A DNA stretch of 64,000 nucleotides. It comes from Saururus chinensis. Lineage: Eukaryota > Streptophyta > Magnoliopsida > Piperales > Saururaceae. The notes beneath the pieces are model-generated. The model ran no database searches and was not told the origin of the DNA. It saw only the letters and a program-made list of their open reading frames with translations. The stretch is from positions 24,782,756 to 24,846,755 of the forward strand of contig CP141147.1 of the NCBI GenBank assembly GCA_035235625.1. Direction: 5' to 3'. This document shows, piece by piece, positions 1-12,624 of the stretch. The translations under genes were made by a program, and so were the position numbers. The first letter of the stretch is position 1. Each line of letters opens with the position of its first letter.

Positions 1-433
1 GAAGGGGCAGAGTAACTAACTTCTTAGAGCACCTTGTTCCACCGTCAATCCCCTTATGTATATGTACAATGCCCTCCCCATGACATGTACCCTCTGACCC
101 TTTAGGTGGCCAATGGATTAAGTGTTGGAACTCAGGATATCTGCTCTTTATCTCTCTCCTTTTATTTCTAGGACTGAGAGCTCATGATAATCTCGTCGAT
201 AGTGATGGCGGAAATGGTGAAATTAGATGGTGTAAAAGGCCACATAGTGAATTATTTGTTTCCAGGATGGATGGCTGTTTAAAGAATGGATCATGAAATC
301 CAATGCACTAACATCTCCGTCCACATTATATTAAAAAAAGTAATGGTCAGCAGATTTGATGGATCTTAATTCTTCCCCATAAGATCTAGTAAGTTGTGTC
401 CCCTCCTCCCATTCGTTTATGCTTTTGTAGACT
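1..433. other. Intergenic sequence, nothing recognised
   Basis: AT-rich sequence without a credible ORF, RNA gene or terminal repeat. It precedes the first copy of the tandem duplication that begins near 434. Confidence 0.5.
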
Positions 434-1148
434 GACAAAACCTAGACAAAGTATAAAGCACGAGTAGAATTATATATCTTGATCTTATCTTGTAGGCAAG
501 AATCTCACATATCTAAAAGAGTTTACAGAGATTTCCTAACATAAAAGTAGCTGACCATTCGATACTTTTGGCATAAACCACTCAATGTCAAAAACAAAAA
601 AATTAGAAGGCCCCAAAAGAGTGGGGAAAACTACAAAGCCAAAAAAGCGTCAACTACGAGAGCTGAGAAAAGGAACTCCGGAATGGAGTTAATCCAAATA
701 CAAGGGGATGAAAAGGAGGTTGCCCTTCTCCACAGAGCATGGGCCACCCCATTTCCTTCCCTTTTAACAATGGAGAAAGATATAGAATTAAAATACAAAA
801 GAGCACATAGGGAATTTTCAATTATATGACTAAAGCAGGAGTTGCTAAGGTTCTAGTTGAAGAAGAGCTGGACGATAGAGAGATAGTTGCTTTCAATAAC
901 AACACCCGGGCAGCGAAAATTTTTAGCCAAGAAAAATAGCCTACAACAAGGATATCAGCTTCTTTGGCACATAGATTCTGCCCCTAGAGTGGCAGGCACA
1001 CACGATAATAAGACTATTAGAAATTTTGGCACAAAAACCACTTACCGTGTAATCGTAAAAAAATGGCCTCATCTAAATCAGTCTTGATAATGTCGGCGAA
1101 AGAAGCTTTCCACCGAGACCAGGGGACAGAAAATATTCGACTATGTTA
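434..1148 (+). repeat. Tandem duplication copy A, left part
   Basis: This segment aligns base by base, with scattered substitutions and small indels, to 13,715-14,427. Shared landmarks are the start GACAAAACCTAGACAAA, the stretch TTATCTTGTAGGCAAGAATC and the block ending in GACTATGTTA (copy A) or GACTGTGTTA (copy B). In copy A the alignment stops exactly at TTA 1,146-1,148 and resumes at 12,947. Both copies hold a short open stretch reading roughly AGVAKV..E.EL.D.E.VAFNNN (826-900 and 14,105-14,190), whose origin I do not recognise. Neither copy has a convincing full-length gene. Confidence 0.8.
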
Positions 1149-1162
1149 AGGGCTGTTTGGAT

Positions 1163-3856
1163 ACATATTATTAGGTGTAGTAAATTATGATTTACCTTAA
1201 TCTCATTAGTTAAATTCATTGATGAATTGCTTTTATGTTTGGTAATGCATATTTCATGAATTTAATTTATAAGAGATTTGTATATGTAAACTCATAGAGA
1301 AATATGATTCATGAGTTACAAATTACACATATACTCCTTTTAAAAGAAAATGTATTTCAAGACACATTATATATTATGTATGAAACCCATTTAACATTAA
1401 TAAGTTATAACTTTGTTCTTTGAAAGAAACCAATCTTTTAGGATGTAGCAAGTACCACGATGGACAAGGCTAGGAGGAAGGTACAATGGGACCCTCACGT
1501 AAAGATGCATGTAAAACCCTTCAATAGTCCACTTCCCCTATCGTGTATATGTGGACTTGTTCAGATGCTAATGGAGCCATGCTGATTAATTGGAGCTCAA
1601 AAGTCAAAACAAACATATCAAAATCCATAGGGGTAGTATTGGAAACATAACACCGTGTGCTCCTTTTGGGGTACCCATTTGGCATTTGCTTTTCCCACCT
1701 TAATTAGTTAATCCATTGAATAGTAAAATTGGATAAGTTGATATGTATCTTCATTGCTTGGCTTAGGAAGTTCTATTTTACTTTCTCATAGTGGAGGAAT
1801 ATAAGAGGACCCTTCATTTATGTATGACTTCACAATGTGCCTTGGGCCAGTAAAGATACCATGTCAGCTCCTGAGGTGAAAGTCGGATCACATCCTTCCT
1901 TTTTTCTTCTTCTTCTTCTTCTTTTATAAATAGATTGAGCTTAAATTGCATTCAATTGCATTTTATAAAAGCATCAATTTTTTTCTTCTTAAAACCGTTT
2001 ATTTGTACTCAATTTCACTCTCTCTGAAATAAGCGAATTTTCTTCCTTCGTAGGTTTTTTATGGTTACTTAGATATGATCCTCATGAGAGATTGCACAAG
2101 TATTTATTACGCAAAGCTGCGGTTGACAAAGTGGGTCTATCCCATATTTTGTATATTTTGTGCTTGCTCACCGGCCACTAGCCAAGATCTCTCTCGCCTT
2201 TCTAATGTCTTTAGGCAGTGCCTCCAAGGTCTCATGTGACTTGGTCATTTCTATTTCCACACTCAAAGTTTGTTTGGGCTTCCATCAATTGGTTACTAAT
2301 TGTGTTCATAAAACAAGATAAAGGAGCACACCCTAAACTGGAATATCTTTATCATAGCTATCTACCAACTAATATTTTACTGCCGTAGTCTTACATTATT
2401 AATTTTAAATAATTTTTAAAAACTAAATAGAGTTATTAACCTAGAAAAAATGGGTATTTAGGTATCTACGGGCTTGTTTGAATAGACAAGAAAGATGAAC
2501 AAAAAGATGGACACAAATATTCAGTGGTTTGTGCAACCAAGTCTTCCGTAAAATGTATAAAAAAATAAAGCAATTATGTAAAAGAGATGATAATGAGACA
2601 GAGAGAGAACATGTCAATTGTTGATGGCTCAAATTACAAGGAGAGCCAAATTATTCCATCTAGCACTACTACACTTGCTTGATAAGAAACACCTATAACA
2701 CAGACCTGCAAATTCCATCATATTCTCTACATGGAAATATATGATAAAGTGAAATTTTCGAATTCGACAAGGCTTATACAGAAACCAGTTCCATCAAAAC
2801 TACCACCAATTGTCTTCGTTGATGTTATACCTACCACTTGAATGAATTCACATATGTAAACGATGATTCATGTAGATGCAAGGCATAAATAGAGCAAAAT
2901 ATCAGAACAAAAATAAAGCAGCAAATCACATATATGCTTTAGAAAAAAAAGATGGGAAACATCTATAAAATAGAGGCAATCTAGCAAATCACAAATTTAC
3001 AACTCAAAAATCAGCACTAAAAATCAGCTCAATATAATTTTTTCAGTCAGTGTGTGGAGGCCTAAACCTCATCCCAAACCTTATTTTCTTCTACATGATT
3101 CTGGTTGGCTACTCCTAGAGAATAAATTGTTCTCTCAAAGAGTCACGGAATTTTCAACAATAAGTAGAATAAAAGACATGCAGATATAGAATAGAAGCTC
3201 AAATCCAATAGCGTGTCATCTAGATGTACACTATGCAAAGCTTGATAATAGTTAATTTACTATGTAGTACATTCATTAACATAACAGGATAGCTCTTCCT
3301 AAAGACAAGGTTATATTTTTCACCAAAATGGATTCCATCTCCCATAACAACCATTCTCATTTACATGGAGACAGCTTGACTGCCACTTAGTGCATTACTG
3401 GTAAAAGTATAAATTCAAACAACCTAGCTCAAATACATTATCTTTGGGGTCTCCTCTTGACTCCCATAAGCCACTAAAAGGGGCAAATATTAAGTAGTGT
3501 TGCTTTATATGCATTAAAACTTAGAATCAAAATTATCAGAAAATATTCCTACAGGGCCATGCCACAATTTTTTTATCTTGCAGCCTTTCAACCTTTATAA
3601 AATGAAAAGGTAATTAACATGATGCTAAAAACTCCTGGTATCATTGGAACAAGTAAGGCATAAACACAAATAAAATTTAACTGATGTTTGAGTCAATGCT
3701 CAAATACACACTGCCAATCACTAATGCTAGATATAAACCATCACCACTGCCACAAATTCAACCACTGATTTTGATAGAGTTCAAGTACTTCAACATAAGC
3801 ATCTACTATTCTAAATTAAACCAATGCATTCACACATAACTAGATTACCTGTACCT
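1163..3856. other. Non-coding interior of the Harbinger element
   Basis: AT-rich sequence with many stops in all frames. It contains a short TTC microsatellite near 1,905-1,925. I see no domain, tRNA-like promoter or additional terminal repeat pair here. Confidence 0.4.
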
Positions 3857-3861
3857 CAAAT

Positions 3862-6800
3862 TGTACGATCTCTAACTTTAAATCAGTTTAATTTTAATTT
3901 TTATTATGTGAATTATGTGGTTTTGCTTAATTTCCGGTTTGATTTGATTTTAGGGTTAAGGGTTAGTAATTATAGCTTAAATAATATTTAGTTTCACTTT
4001 TTTAAGTATTAGTATCAAACTTGATTTATCTATTTTTTTTATTTTATAGCATTTTAATTATCCTAATTTTTTTTAATTAAGGGTACACAGACCCCGCCAT
4101 GGGCCCCACATTCGCATTGGATGGCGTGCGAACCACTTCACCCTCTAAACCTCTATTACTTTATTTTAGTGGGTTTGAGTATGATTAAATTTATTTTTAG
4201 ACAAAAATAACCTTAATTAGCTACTTAGGGCATTTTTAACCTATTATAAAGCCCAATAATTTATTTATCAAACCTAAAACCCTTACTATTTAAAAAAAAC
4301 CATAGTCATTTGCCCAAATGGGGGCGAGCTGTACTAGGAGAAAGGAGGTGATCTCCCTCCATTTCCCAAAGAAGAAAAATAGATTAAGGTGTATTTTCTT
4401 TCCCTAATCACCCACAATCTTTTGATTTTCGTCTTAATCATTCTTATCTTCATTTTTCCCAATTTGATTCTTGATTTCTTTCATTAAAAATATTATTTTT
4501 AATTTTAATTTTTGAAACCCTATATGGGTAATTTTCGTTTTTGTCCTAAGGTTATCATAGATATACATATTATCAACTTGATTTGAGTCTATTACTTAAT
4601 TTTAATTATTTTAACAAAAACTCTAATTTTTGGGTAGGATTTCTTGAGGCTTGAGACTCTTTCATGAATCCAAAGTCTTCATAGAGGTAAGAGAGTTTTT
4701 CCTTGTATGGTTTTATCCATTGGAATACATGATTGTGGATTTATGTGAGTTCTTGTTTTATTTTGAGGTTTAATAGTAATTTCTTAAAAGTATCTTATTT
4801 ATCACTATTTTCTTGTGACTAAACATGAAAATTATTATATCTATCATGTTCTAGGGTTAGATTTTGGTTATACGATGTTATATATTGATTTTAGCATTTA
4901 TCTTGAATTTTGGAATATTTTAGGTTTGAATTCTGGAAGGTTGAAGATGAACCAGGAAAAAATGAATTGTTAAGGGCATTCGAACAGTCCAACATGACAA
5001 ATTTTGATTTTTGGCTATTTTTGTGTAATTTTGGTCATTTCTTATTTTTTCCTTATAAATATAATTTTTTATTATTAAAATGACTTGTAATTACCTATAA
5101 ATGCTGCTGGGATTGTTTGAGAACCATCTTTGAATTATGATTTAGCTCAAGTATGATTAGGACAAAACTTGTTTAGTTTTAGCATGATGTTCTACTTATT
5201 ATAAATCCATGTTTGATGACTTCTTCATAACTACTTGATGATTCTAGTAGGTCTTAACCATGATAATTTATATGTGCTTGCATATATTAATTAATTTTAG
5301 GTGATTTATTTTTCACATGTTTTAACTTAAGTATGAATATGTTTATACTTGTTTAAATTTAGCATGATGTTATATTTGTCTTGAACCCATATTTCAACGT
5401 TTTCTTCACATTTACTCCATGATTTCTATTGGATAGGACTATGCGATAAAGTTTTGGATGCTTGTATATATAACATTGATTATGGTATGGTTTGATCATA
5501 CTTCACATGTCTTAGCTTAGGTTTGTACACTAGCACTTATATACACTCCTGTGTAAATATTTATGATTTTATTTGACACAAATGGATCATGTTTCATGCA
5601 CATATGGACTGCTTTGAGCATGTTTACTTATACTTGGACTCATTTATCATATGCTCACATATGTATCATGTGACATGCATCATCAAAATGATATAAACAA
5701 GGTTAATCATGATTAGTCATGATTGATCAATTAGATATAATTAGATGTTGGATTAATCATTCGGAGGCTTATCGAATCAGTTTTGTGTCCGAAAGGACAT
5801 GGTTTCGTTTTGCGTTCTTTCGAGAACACAGTGCCTCCCCAGGTTGAGATGAGTTGATTGCTATGTGAGTTAAATGTTAAGTTATTTAGACCCTGAGAAT
5901 CGAAAATAGTATGTCCGTGTGCACTAGCTTACCACGCTGCTATAGTTTTTCTTTTTAAGGAATTCAAACTTTCCCTGTAAGGCTAGTCCTGGGGGAGAAG
6001 GCTTCACTAGTTTTCCTTCTTGGAATTTGGGCATTCCTTTCAAAGGATTGTCCTAGGTGAGTAGGGGGTACCTTCCTAGTTAGGGAACCTACTCAAATTT
6101 CTCTAGTTTTTATTTTTATAGAAATTTAAACCTTCTCCGCAAGAGATTCTCCCGGGAAGCGGGTTTGATTATTTTTTCAATTGTGAGACATTCATCATTG
6201 ATTGTTGCATGTGTATGGGAGATAATGCTCATTGACATAGGTTGTGTAGGAACAATGAAGCTTATGTTACACATGTGATTATATTATGGATTTGAATAGA
6301 TATACAGGATGGTGTGTAGTTGATACACTTGATTTTGTAGGATGAATGTTTATATTGAGAAATGATTATGCATGATATGAATGTTGAGAATTGATTCATG
6401 TAGGATGTGATTGTTATAATGAGATTAATATATTTACACATGATGTGTATATGTTTTATAAGCTATGGATGAACCCATGATGCACAAGTGGCATGATATG
6501 TGCTTATGAAATGTGGGTTATAACATGATATGCATGTGGCATGACTATGTGTATATAGAATATATTTGACATGATGTACCGGTGACATGAGTATATGTTT
6601 ATGGAATGTGGATGATAATATGATGCACAAGTGACATGGTGATGTGATTTGTTCCATGATGAATGGGTGTGGTGAATGTTATGTTGATAATGTCTGTGAT
6701 ATCATTATGAGTATACTTTCTATATTAAAACCCTTGTTGAGCATTAGCTCACCCCTCTTTGTTTTGTAGTTTTGTTTTTGGGCTGCATGTCGTGCCATGT

Positions 6801-7202
6801 AGGTTCTTCAGATGGGCTTTATGTTGAGCATGAGGATGGCGCCGGTCATTGAGAGGGTTTATAGATGCATGGTTTTACGTTAGTTGATTCTATGAGATGT
6901 TAAGCTTATACATTTAACTCTACTTCACACTTTGTTAGCTATTGTTGGCTTAAACTTGGTTAGCCATTGTGGGCTTGTTTATTTTATGAATAGTTAATGT
7001 GGGTATAAGTGGACTAATACATTAATTAGTAGTCTTTTATTTACTCTATTTGCTATTGTATAGTGTTCATGCACTACTCCGTTGTATGTTCACCTAAGGA
7101 TGAGTTAAGTCTTCCACAATCCAACTCCACTTAGTCACACCGTGGGCCGCTACCTCCTTAGATCGGGTTCGGCTTGAGGGCGGCGTGTGCTGGGGCATGA
7201 CA
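3862..7202 (+). mobile_element. Solo LTR of a large LTR retrotransposon, nested in the Harbinger element
   Basis: The block starts TGTACGATC and ends GGGGCATGACA, and is flanked by the 5-bp direct repeat CAAAT (3,857-3,861 and 7,203-7,207). No gag or pol is present, so it is best read as a solo LTR left by recombination between two LTRs. Its 3' edge (7,130-7,202) is GC-richer and has the motif GATCGGGTTCGGCTTGAG followed by GCTGGGGCATGACA. The reverse complement of that edge resembles the sequence starting at 50,413, so a second member of the family lies in the window. At 3.3 kb it is long for an LTR but within the range of large gypsy families. A region of short degenerate repeats built on 'atgatatg/tggcatga' lies at about 6,470-6,660. 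Confidence 0.75.
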
Positions 7203-7211
7203 CAAATTGTG

Positions 7212-7533
7212 CCAATACTTGGGAATTCCTCAACAAGCTAATAAATTAAAATATGTATCATCAACTTCCTATATCATTAATGAAAACCATGAATAGACAT
7301 CACTCAAACCATATCATCAGTCATCAATTAACAAAAGGAAAAAATCACATGTCATTGTATTTCATATATGGGTCAATACTTGGGAATTCCTCAATAATCT
7401 AATAAATTAAAATATGTATCATCAACTTCCCATATCATTAATGAAAACCATGAATATACATCCCTCAATCCATATCATCAGTCATCAATTAACTAAAGGA
7501 AAAAATCACATGTCACTGTATTTCATATGTGGG
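7212..7533. repeat. Two-copy tandem repeat, 161-bp period
   Basis: Copy 1 (7,212-7,372) and copy 2 (7,373-7,533) are nearly identical; each begins with CAATACTTGGGAATTCCTCA and ends in a TTTCATAT.TGGG block. A third copy starts at 7,534 but diverges after a few bases. The array lies immediately right of the solo LTR, just downstream of the transposase remnant. Confidence 0.85.
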
Positions 7534-7742
7534 CCAATCATAAATTGTGTAAAATGTTTCATCATGTAACTTGAAATCAATTTCACTCAAAATAAAACCC
7601 ATGTTTATTGAGGGATTGCATAGTACATAGCTATGGCATCCCTAATGTCATCACGACCACGACCCATAGCAGTGTCATCCCGGATGAAGAGTGCATCAAC
7701 TTCTTGCTCTTGGACATTTGAAACCAAGTCATCATTCTCTCA

Positions 7743-8534
7743 TCACTTAAAAATAACATCCACAAGATCGGGGTCATCACCGGTCCCTTGTTGCTCCTTA
7801 ATGAAATTATACAATGCCATGTATATAAGCACTATTTGACATTGTTTTTTAAAACTATATCTTAGGAAGTGTTCCAAAATGAGCCACCGCTCTTTCCACA
7901 CTCTGAATGTCCTCTCTATGATATTGCAAAGTGAAGAATGCAAATAGTTGAATCTTTCATTCCTTCCACGGGGTCCATGTTGGCGATACACATGTATATG
8001 GTATCTAGTTTTCTTGTAAGGCCCTAGAAATCCTTTCATATTGGGATAACCGGCATCTACCACATAGCATTTATCTTTGGGTGGCTTTAGGTTCGGATCC
8101 ATAAGAGGCATGATCTTGTTTGCCGACCACCTATACATTGCTTGCAATGTTTCTTTGAAGTGTCTATTTATTGTTTCAGTAGAGTGGGACATATGATGTC
8201 CAAGTACAAACTACCCTTGTTTGTGTAAAATGACTTCCAAAAAGTATCATGGTTGCTCCTCCACTGCAACATTTGGTGTGTCTTTAAGTCCTTTCTTTCT
8301 TATTTTGAAACCCAACCTCATGAATATCTTCTTATTCATACGACACACGTCATGACAAATTGTGTCAGACCCAGTTAACATGTCATTCACTATTGGTCTT
8401 CCTCTCTCTGGGCACATGTGCACAACATTCCTTTTTGGATGTGGAGAGAGAATAGAACTTTCTTCAATAAGATAAAACATCAAACCCTCTTCTTCTTCAG
8501 GGTCAAACAGTAGCTCATTCGAAGTAAAAGCCAT
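7743..8534 (-). pseudogene. HARBI1-like (PIF/Harbinger) transposase, internally deleted
   Basis: Read on the minus strand, the start codon at 8,534 opens MAFTSNELLFDPEEEE, and the frame runs to VAVEEQ near 8,247. It then meets TGA and TAG stops but continues in the same frame with GHHMSHSTETINRHFKE, YVVDAGYPNMKGFLGPYKK, RYH and FNYLHSSLCNIIERTFRVWK, ending DPDLVDVIFK. These are order-conserved blocks of the DDE_Tnp_4 family: the VEEQ and HS.ETI.R.F region, VDAGYPN..GFL.PY, and IER.F...K. About 150 residues normally lying between HS.ETI.R.F and VDAGYP are absent, including the GAIDGTH and AHDSR blocks with acidic catalytic residues. It is therefore a decayed, internally deleted gene that cannot encode an active nuclease. 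The Myb-like partner lies upstream on the same strand. Confidence 0.88.
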
Positions 8535-8589
8535 AGAATATTTGTGTACAATATACACACATATAACATTAACCACACACACTCATGTG

Positions 8590-9484
8590 ACTTAGAAAAA
8601 TGTATACAATATTAATAACTACTAATAACCTAAGAGTTCATAGAAATATCATCATATTAACATAGAGTCAATATATGCACATATAACTTTAACCAAACAA
8701 GTCATTACATTGTAAGAAACATGCTACGTATACACACAAACATCAAACTAAAATATCAAAAATAACATTGTGCTTACTTTGTATGAAACTTGTGAAGACT
8801 ATCACAATTAATATGAATAACATTTGACTAGAGAAAACCATTATCACTGAAATACTAATAGAAGATGAACAATTGGAAATATGCCATACAAGCATTACCA
8901 CAAGTATTGTCATTACATTGTAAGAAACATGAAACATACAAGCATTACCAACTGTTAGAAATATTGTTACATGTCTTAGATCCAAATCAACTTCTAATGT
9001 CATCCATCTAACCATACATTGACTCTCTCAGTTGTGAGCATTCCAATAATCATGAAGCCACTCCTCTCTCAGCTCCAAATCAACTTCTAATGCTAGCCAA
9101 ATTTGTCATACCCTAGGCTTGAGAAAGAAAAAAGGGCATCAACATACATAGGGTGAAACACAATGTATCCAAGGAGGGCCTATAATAGCTCAATGGCTCT
9201 CTTTAATTGTTCTATTTCGAACATCTCTTTGGTTGAGTGGGAGCTCTCATGTGCAATATCATTCTTCACTGAAAAGGCATCAACAATAGATTGTCCCACA
9301 TATGAAGCCTCCTCAAGATATTTTTTTTCCTTTGCACTTTGTGTTGGAACTAGGGGGGATGGTTAGTCTTGTGTTTCCAATAGGACCTTGTGATGCACTT
9401 TGAGTTGGATTAGGGGATTAGGGGTAGGGGTAGGTAGAGATGCCAATGGGACCTGCCTAGTAGTCCCAAATGTCTCATTCACAT
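8590..9484. other. Spacer between the two Harbinger ORF remnants
   Basis: AT-rich spacer. A short phrase containing ACATACAAGCATTACCA is repeated imperfectly around 8,880-8,960. No coding signal was found on either strand. Confidence 0.4.
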
Positions 9485-10100
9485 TCATCCTTGTTCCTTC
9501 CTCAACCCCATCTCCAAATGAGGATCATCTAGACAAGGAAAACGTGTAGATGTATCCCCACCATCCTCGACTTCTTCCTCAACATTATTCTCCTCAAGAA
9601 TTTTATTTGGAGGGGCATTACCAGAATCACAATAAAGCTTATTCTTCCCTGTGGCATGTTTATTGCTAAACACAATTTGTAGGTTAGCTTTTGACTCCTC
9701 ATCATACCCCCATAGTTTTAGCTGGTAGTAGTACTTTTGTCTCTCCACCAAAAAAGAAATATAATTGTTAGTACTTTAACTTTTAAGCACATACACCTAG
9801 AAAAAGAAATATACCAATTATTACCTTCAAGAAATTGTTCCATGCATCATTAGAGATAATGAATGTGTGCACGATCAGGTTCCAACCAACTCCAGTAAGC
9901 TTCTCAGATCATTTCATCCACAATAAAATCTCCTAAAGTTATCATAGTGATTTTTTAACCAAGCCTTATCAACTTCAACATCATTATCTTTCTTAAAGAG
10001 GTCAATCACCAATGCCCAACCCTCAAGGTCCAAAGAGCTCCCTCTCCTATGCCCTTTGTTAATTGCATGGGTCATATGCCTAAGAAAGGCATAGCATAGT
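9485..10100 (-). pseudogene. Myb/SANT-like protein of the Harbinger element, decayed
   Basis: Minus-strand reading from about 10,090 gives HAINKGHRRGSSLDLEGW, then FKKDNDVEVDKAWLKNHYDN. After a frameshift and a stop comes LTGVGWNLIVHTF followed by SNDAWNNFLKV. After a possible GT intron, the open frame 9,751-9,485 continues LQIVFSNKHATGKNK and an acidic tail EENNVEEEVEDGGD. The order matches the plant Myb/SANT-like DNA-binding domain (NKG.R.G..L..EGW, LKN.YD, TG.GW......I..SD.AW, then IF....ATG). In PIF/Harbinger elements this second ORF helps bring the transposase to the terminal repeats. The frameshift and stop mark it as non-functional. A host Myb/SANT-like gene is a less likely alternative given the neighbouring transposase remnant. 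Confidence 0.7.
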
Positions 10101-10439
10101 GGCTTTTCTCAAACCACCTTTTTAGAATATATTTTTTCTACTCGAGAGGTAGATCCAATATCAAATGTCATTCCTTGAACATAAGACATTTCAAGTATCC
10201 TATTGCACATATAAAAAGTAAACAATGATAGAGTACATAAAATCCATTAATATCATAGAAACAAATAGAACACTATCTAGGAGGAAATCAGTTTACAATG
10301 TACATGAATGACATAATAAGTGATCAAAAGCAATCATTTTGATTCATCCATATTCTAACCATATTTATCCATATTCATAAATTGATGCTCAAATTAAAAA
10401 ACGTGTAACACTTGAACAAATGATTCATCTAATGAACAT

Positions 10440-10575
10440 ATATGAGGCAGAAAATAGTGTGATTCATGTATTTAGTGTGATTCACATATATGAGGCAAAA
10501 AACAATGTGATTCATGTGATCAGTGTGATTCATATGTATGAGGAAGAAAACATATATGAGGCACAAATTTGGTAG
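10440..10575. repeat. Degenerate short tandem repeat
   Basis: Three imperfect units contain ATATATGAGGCA or a close variant followed by AAAA..GTGTGATTCATGT, with a spacing of about 55-60 bp. Confidence 0.6.
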
Positions 10576-12440
10576 TGTAACTTACGGGTTCACAACAAAG
10601 CTATTTCAGGATCTCAAGTTCATCAAAATTTTATCTAGAACTTCAGCTATTTTAGGGTCCACTTTCTGCAGGACCATGGGAAGATAATGTACGAATCTGA
10701 AATGAATAGTTGGATAACTATGTCAATTAATACACGTAGCACAAAGGAAGTACAATTAATACTACTTAAAATGGGTATTGTTGGCATTCATGCAAATAAT
10801 AAAAAGTGTAGACATCATGATGATTTGACAGGAAAAATGGATGGCCTTCCCATATGAAGAAAGATAAACACACCCATGCTGATCCATTGATACACAGATA
10901 ATAACATCTTGCACTTCTATGTTTTATAATTGTAGATGTGCATAAATCTACAATTGGTATAAGATGTTTTATAAATAGATAATGAACTAGATTATTCTTA
11001 TATGATAATTAACTATTTACGTTGCTTATGGTCTTCTATTTTATATTTATATAGAGAGAAATGTATAACTTAAATAACTCAATACTAGAAAAAGTGGCTA
11101 TCTAACAAAGGAAGGTCAGTCTCTCAGAAAAGAAAAAATATTTTCTTCACATTTTGGAAGTTATATTAATGGCAGAATAGTGAAAACCAAGTTTTCCTTT
11201 TTCCCTTTTCCCAAAAATTTTGAAAGCTTATTTAGGCAATAGAAACTATAAGAACACATAGGTGCCCACTCATGAAAACGAGTAAAATGATAATCTTTTA
11301 GTGCAAACAAAGCCCACAAAATCAATACTTAGAACATAAATACAACAAACTCGAAGTTTTAGTCTTCATCATTCAATACTACTCCAAATAAGCAGTGCAA
11401 ATCATGTACCCTAACTTTTAGAGTGAGAAAATATCCAATAGCAACAACTCTGTAACATAAAACTAAAAACAAACAAAACAACATGGTAGCAGCAGTCAAT
11501 GGAAAACATAAGAGCTCAAAGTGGAAGTTCTTTAATGGCAACAAAAGCAAAAATTTCCAATTTTGATAAAATAAATAATAGATCCGATATCCTCGCAGAA
11601 TCTCCATGAGATCATGTCTGGTTTAGAATGTGGACTATTAAGATGGCTTCCTAATTTTTCTCAAAAAAATAGTTTATTATCAATTATTAAGCTTATGGCC
11701 AATATCTATCATTTGTAATATTGACCATGGACCATCTGCAATACAAAAAACCTCAACTGTCTTTTTTTAGCCAGTGTAAGATGCAATGGTTTGTTCAATC
11801 AAATACACGATTTCAGTGCAAATGACCGGTCAGTTAGTGTAATAATCTCCTTCATAATTGCTTCAATTATAGTAAAACACAAAACATCAACTCAAATAAG
11901 CTAACAAACTGGATGAAAGTTATAGTCTCACTCAAATACACAAAAATTCGCATTTCCGCCAAAAATGGGGATAACATATCTCACAATTTGTAAGATGTAA
12001 GAAGAAATTTCAATGAAATGTTCCTAAATTGACCAATTTAAACAATCAAATGCCAAATTTCTCATATACGATTTTATCAAAAGCAAAAAATTAAGCCCTA
12101 AGGAAAATACATGACAAACAAAAAATTGGTGAAAGTAAACGAGAGGATAAAATGAACAAGAAGAGAAGAAAACCTATAGCGGTGAATATGATGGCAAAAA
12201 TACTCACATTAAGCTCCACTGCACTATACAAATCTCTAAGAATATGTAAAAATCATATATTCATCCAGATCCCACGGAAAAGGAAGATGTAAATAGAAGG
12301 GGCATTCTAGTAAGCACCAACATGAGAAGTATTAAAATCTGATCCGGTTATAAATCAAACAAATGCATGACATACTGAAAATCGCAAAAACTTCACTAAC
12401 AAAAATAATAAAGTCCTGCATATTGATACAAAGCAAGTAC
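10576..12440. other. Non-coding right half of the Harbinger element
   Basis: AT-rich sequence with many stops and no recognised domain. Sequence just below 12,440, reading away from the RAB exon, would be its captured intron if the donor is genuine. Confidence 0.4.
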
Positions 12441-12624
12441 CTCTCTTGGTCGGCAGTATCCCAGATCTCAACCTTGACGGACTTCTGCTAGATGCCGAGG
12501 GTGTGGGTGTGGAACTCAATGCTGATGATGGCCTTGGAGTCAAGGCTGAACTCGTCCCCAGTGAAGCGGGAGAGGATCTTGGACTTGCCCAACTCTGAGT
12601 CACAGTTTAGCACCACCTTGAGCA
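12441..12624 (-). pseudogene. RAB11/RABA-type small GTPase, first-exon fragment
   Basis: Minus-strand translation gives LKVVLNCDSELGKSKILSRF, then TGDEFSLDSKAIISIEFHTH, TLGI, a TAG stop, and QKSVKVEIWDTADQERY. This is the N-terminal G domain of a RAB11/RABA GTPase: P-loop (canonical GDSGVGKS, here CDSELGKS), the RFTRNEFSLDSK.TIGVEF switch I region (T to I in TIG), and WDTAGQER (here WDTADQER). The P-loop and DTAGQ changes and the stop rule out function. The exon ends AGAG|GTACTTGC, matching the usual first-intron position after QER in plant RABA genes. The fragment therefore came from genomic DNA rather than from a spliced retrocopy. It lies about 320 bp inside the right end of the Harbinger element. 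Confidence 0.88.

Noticed and set aside
826-1087. Short frame with AGVAKV..VAFNNN, also in copy B at 14,105-14,290
   Set aside because: It is shared by both duplication copies but differs in frame continuity and stops early in both; no family recognised, so it is kept only as part of the repeat.
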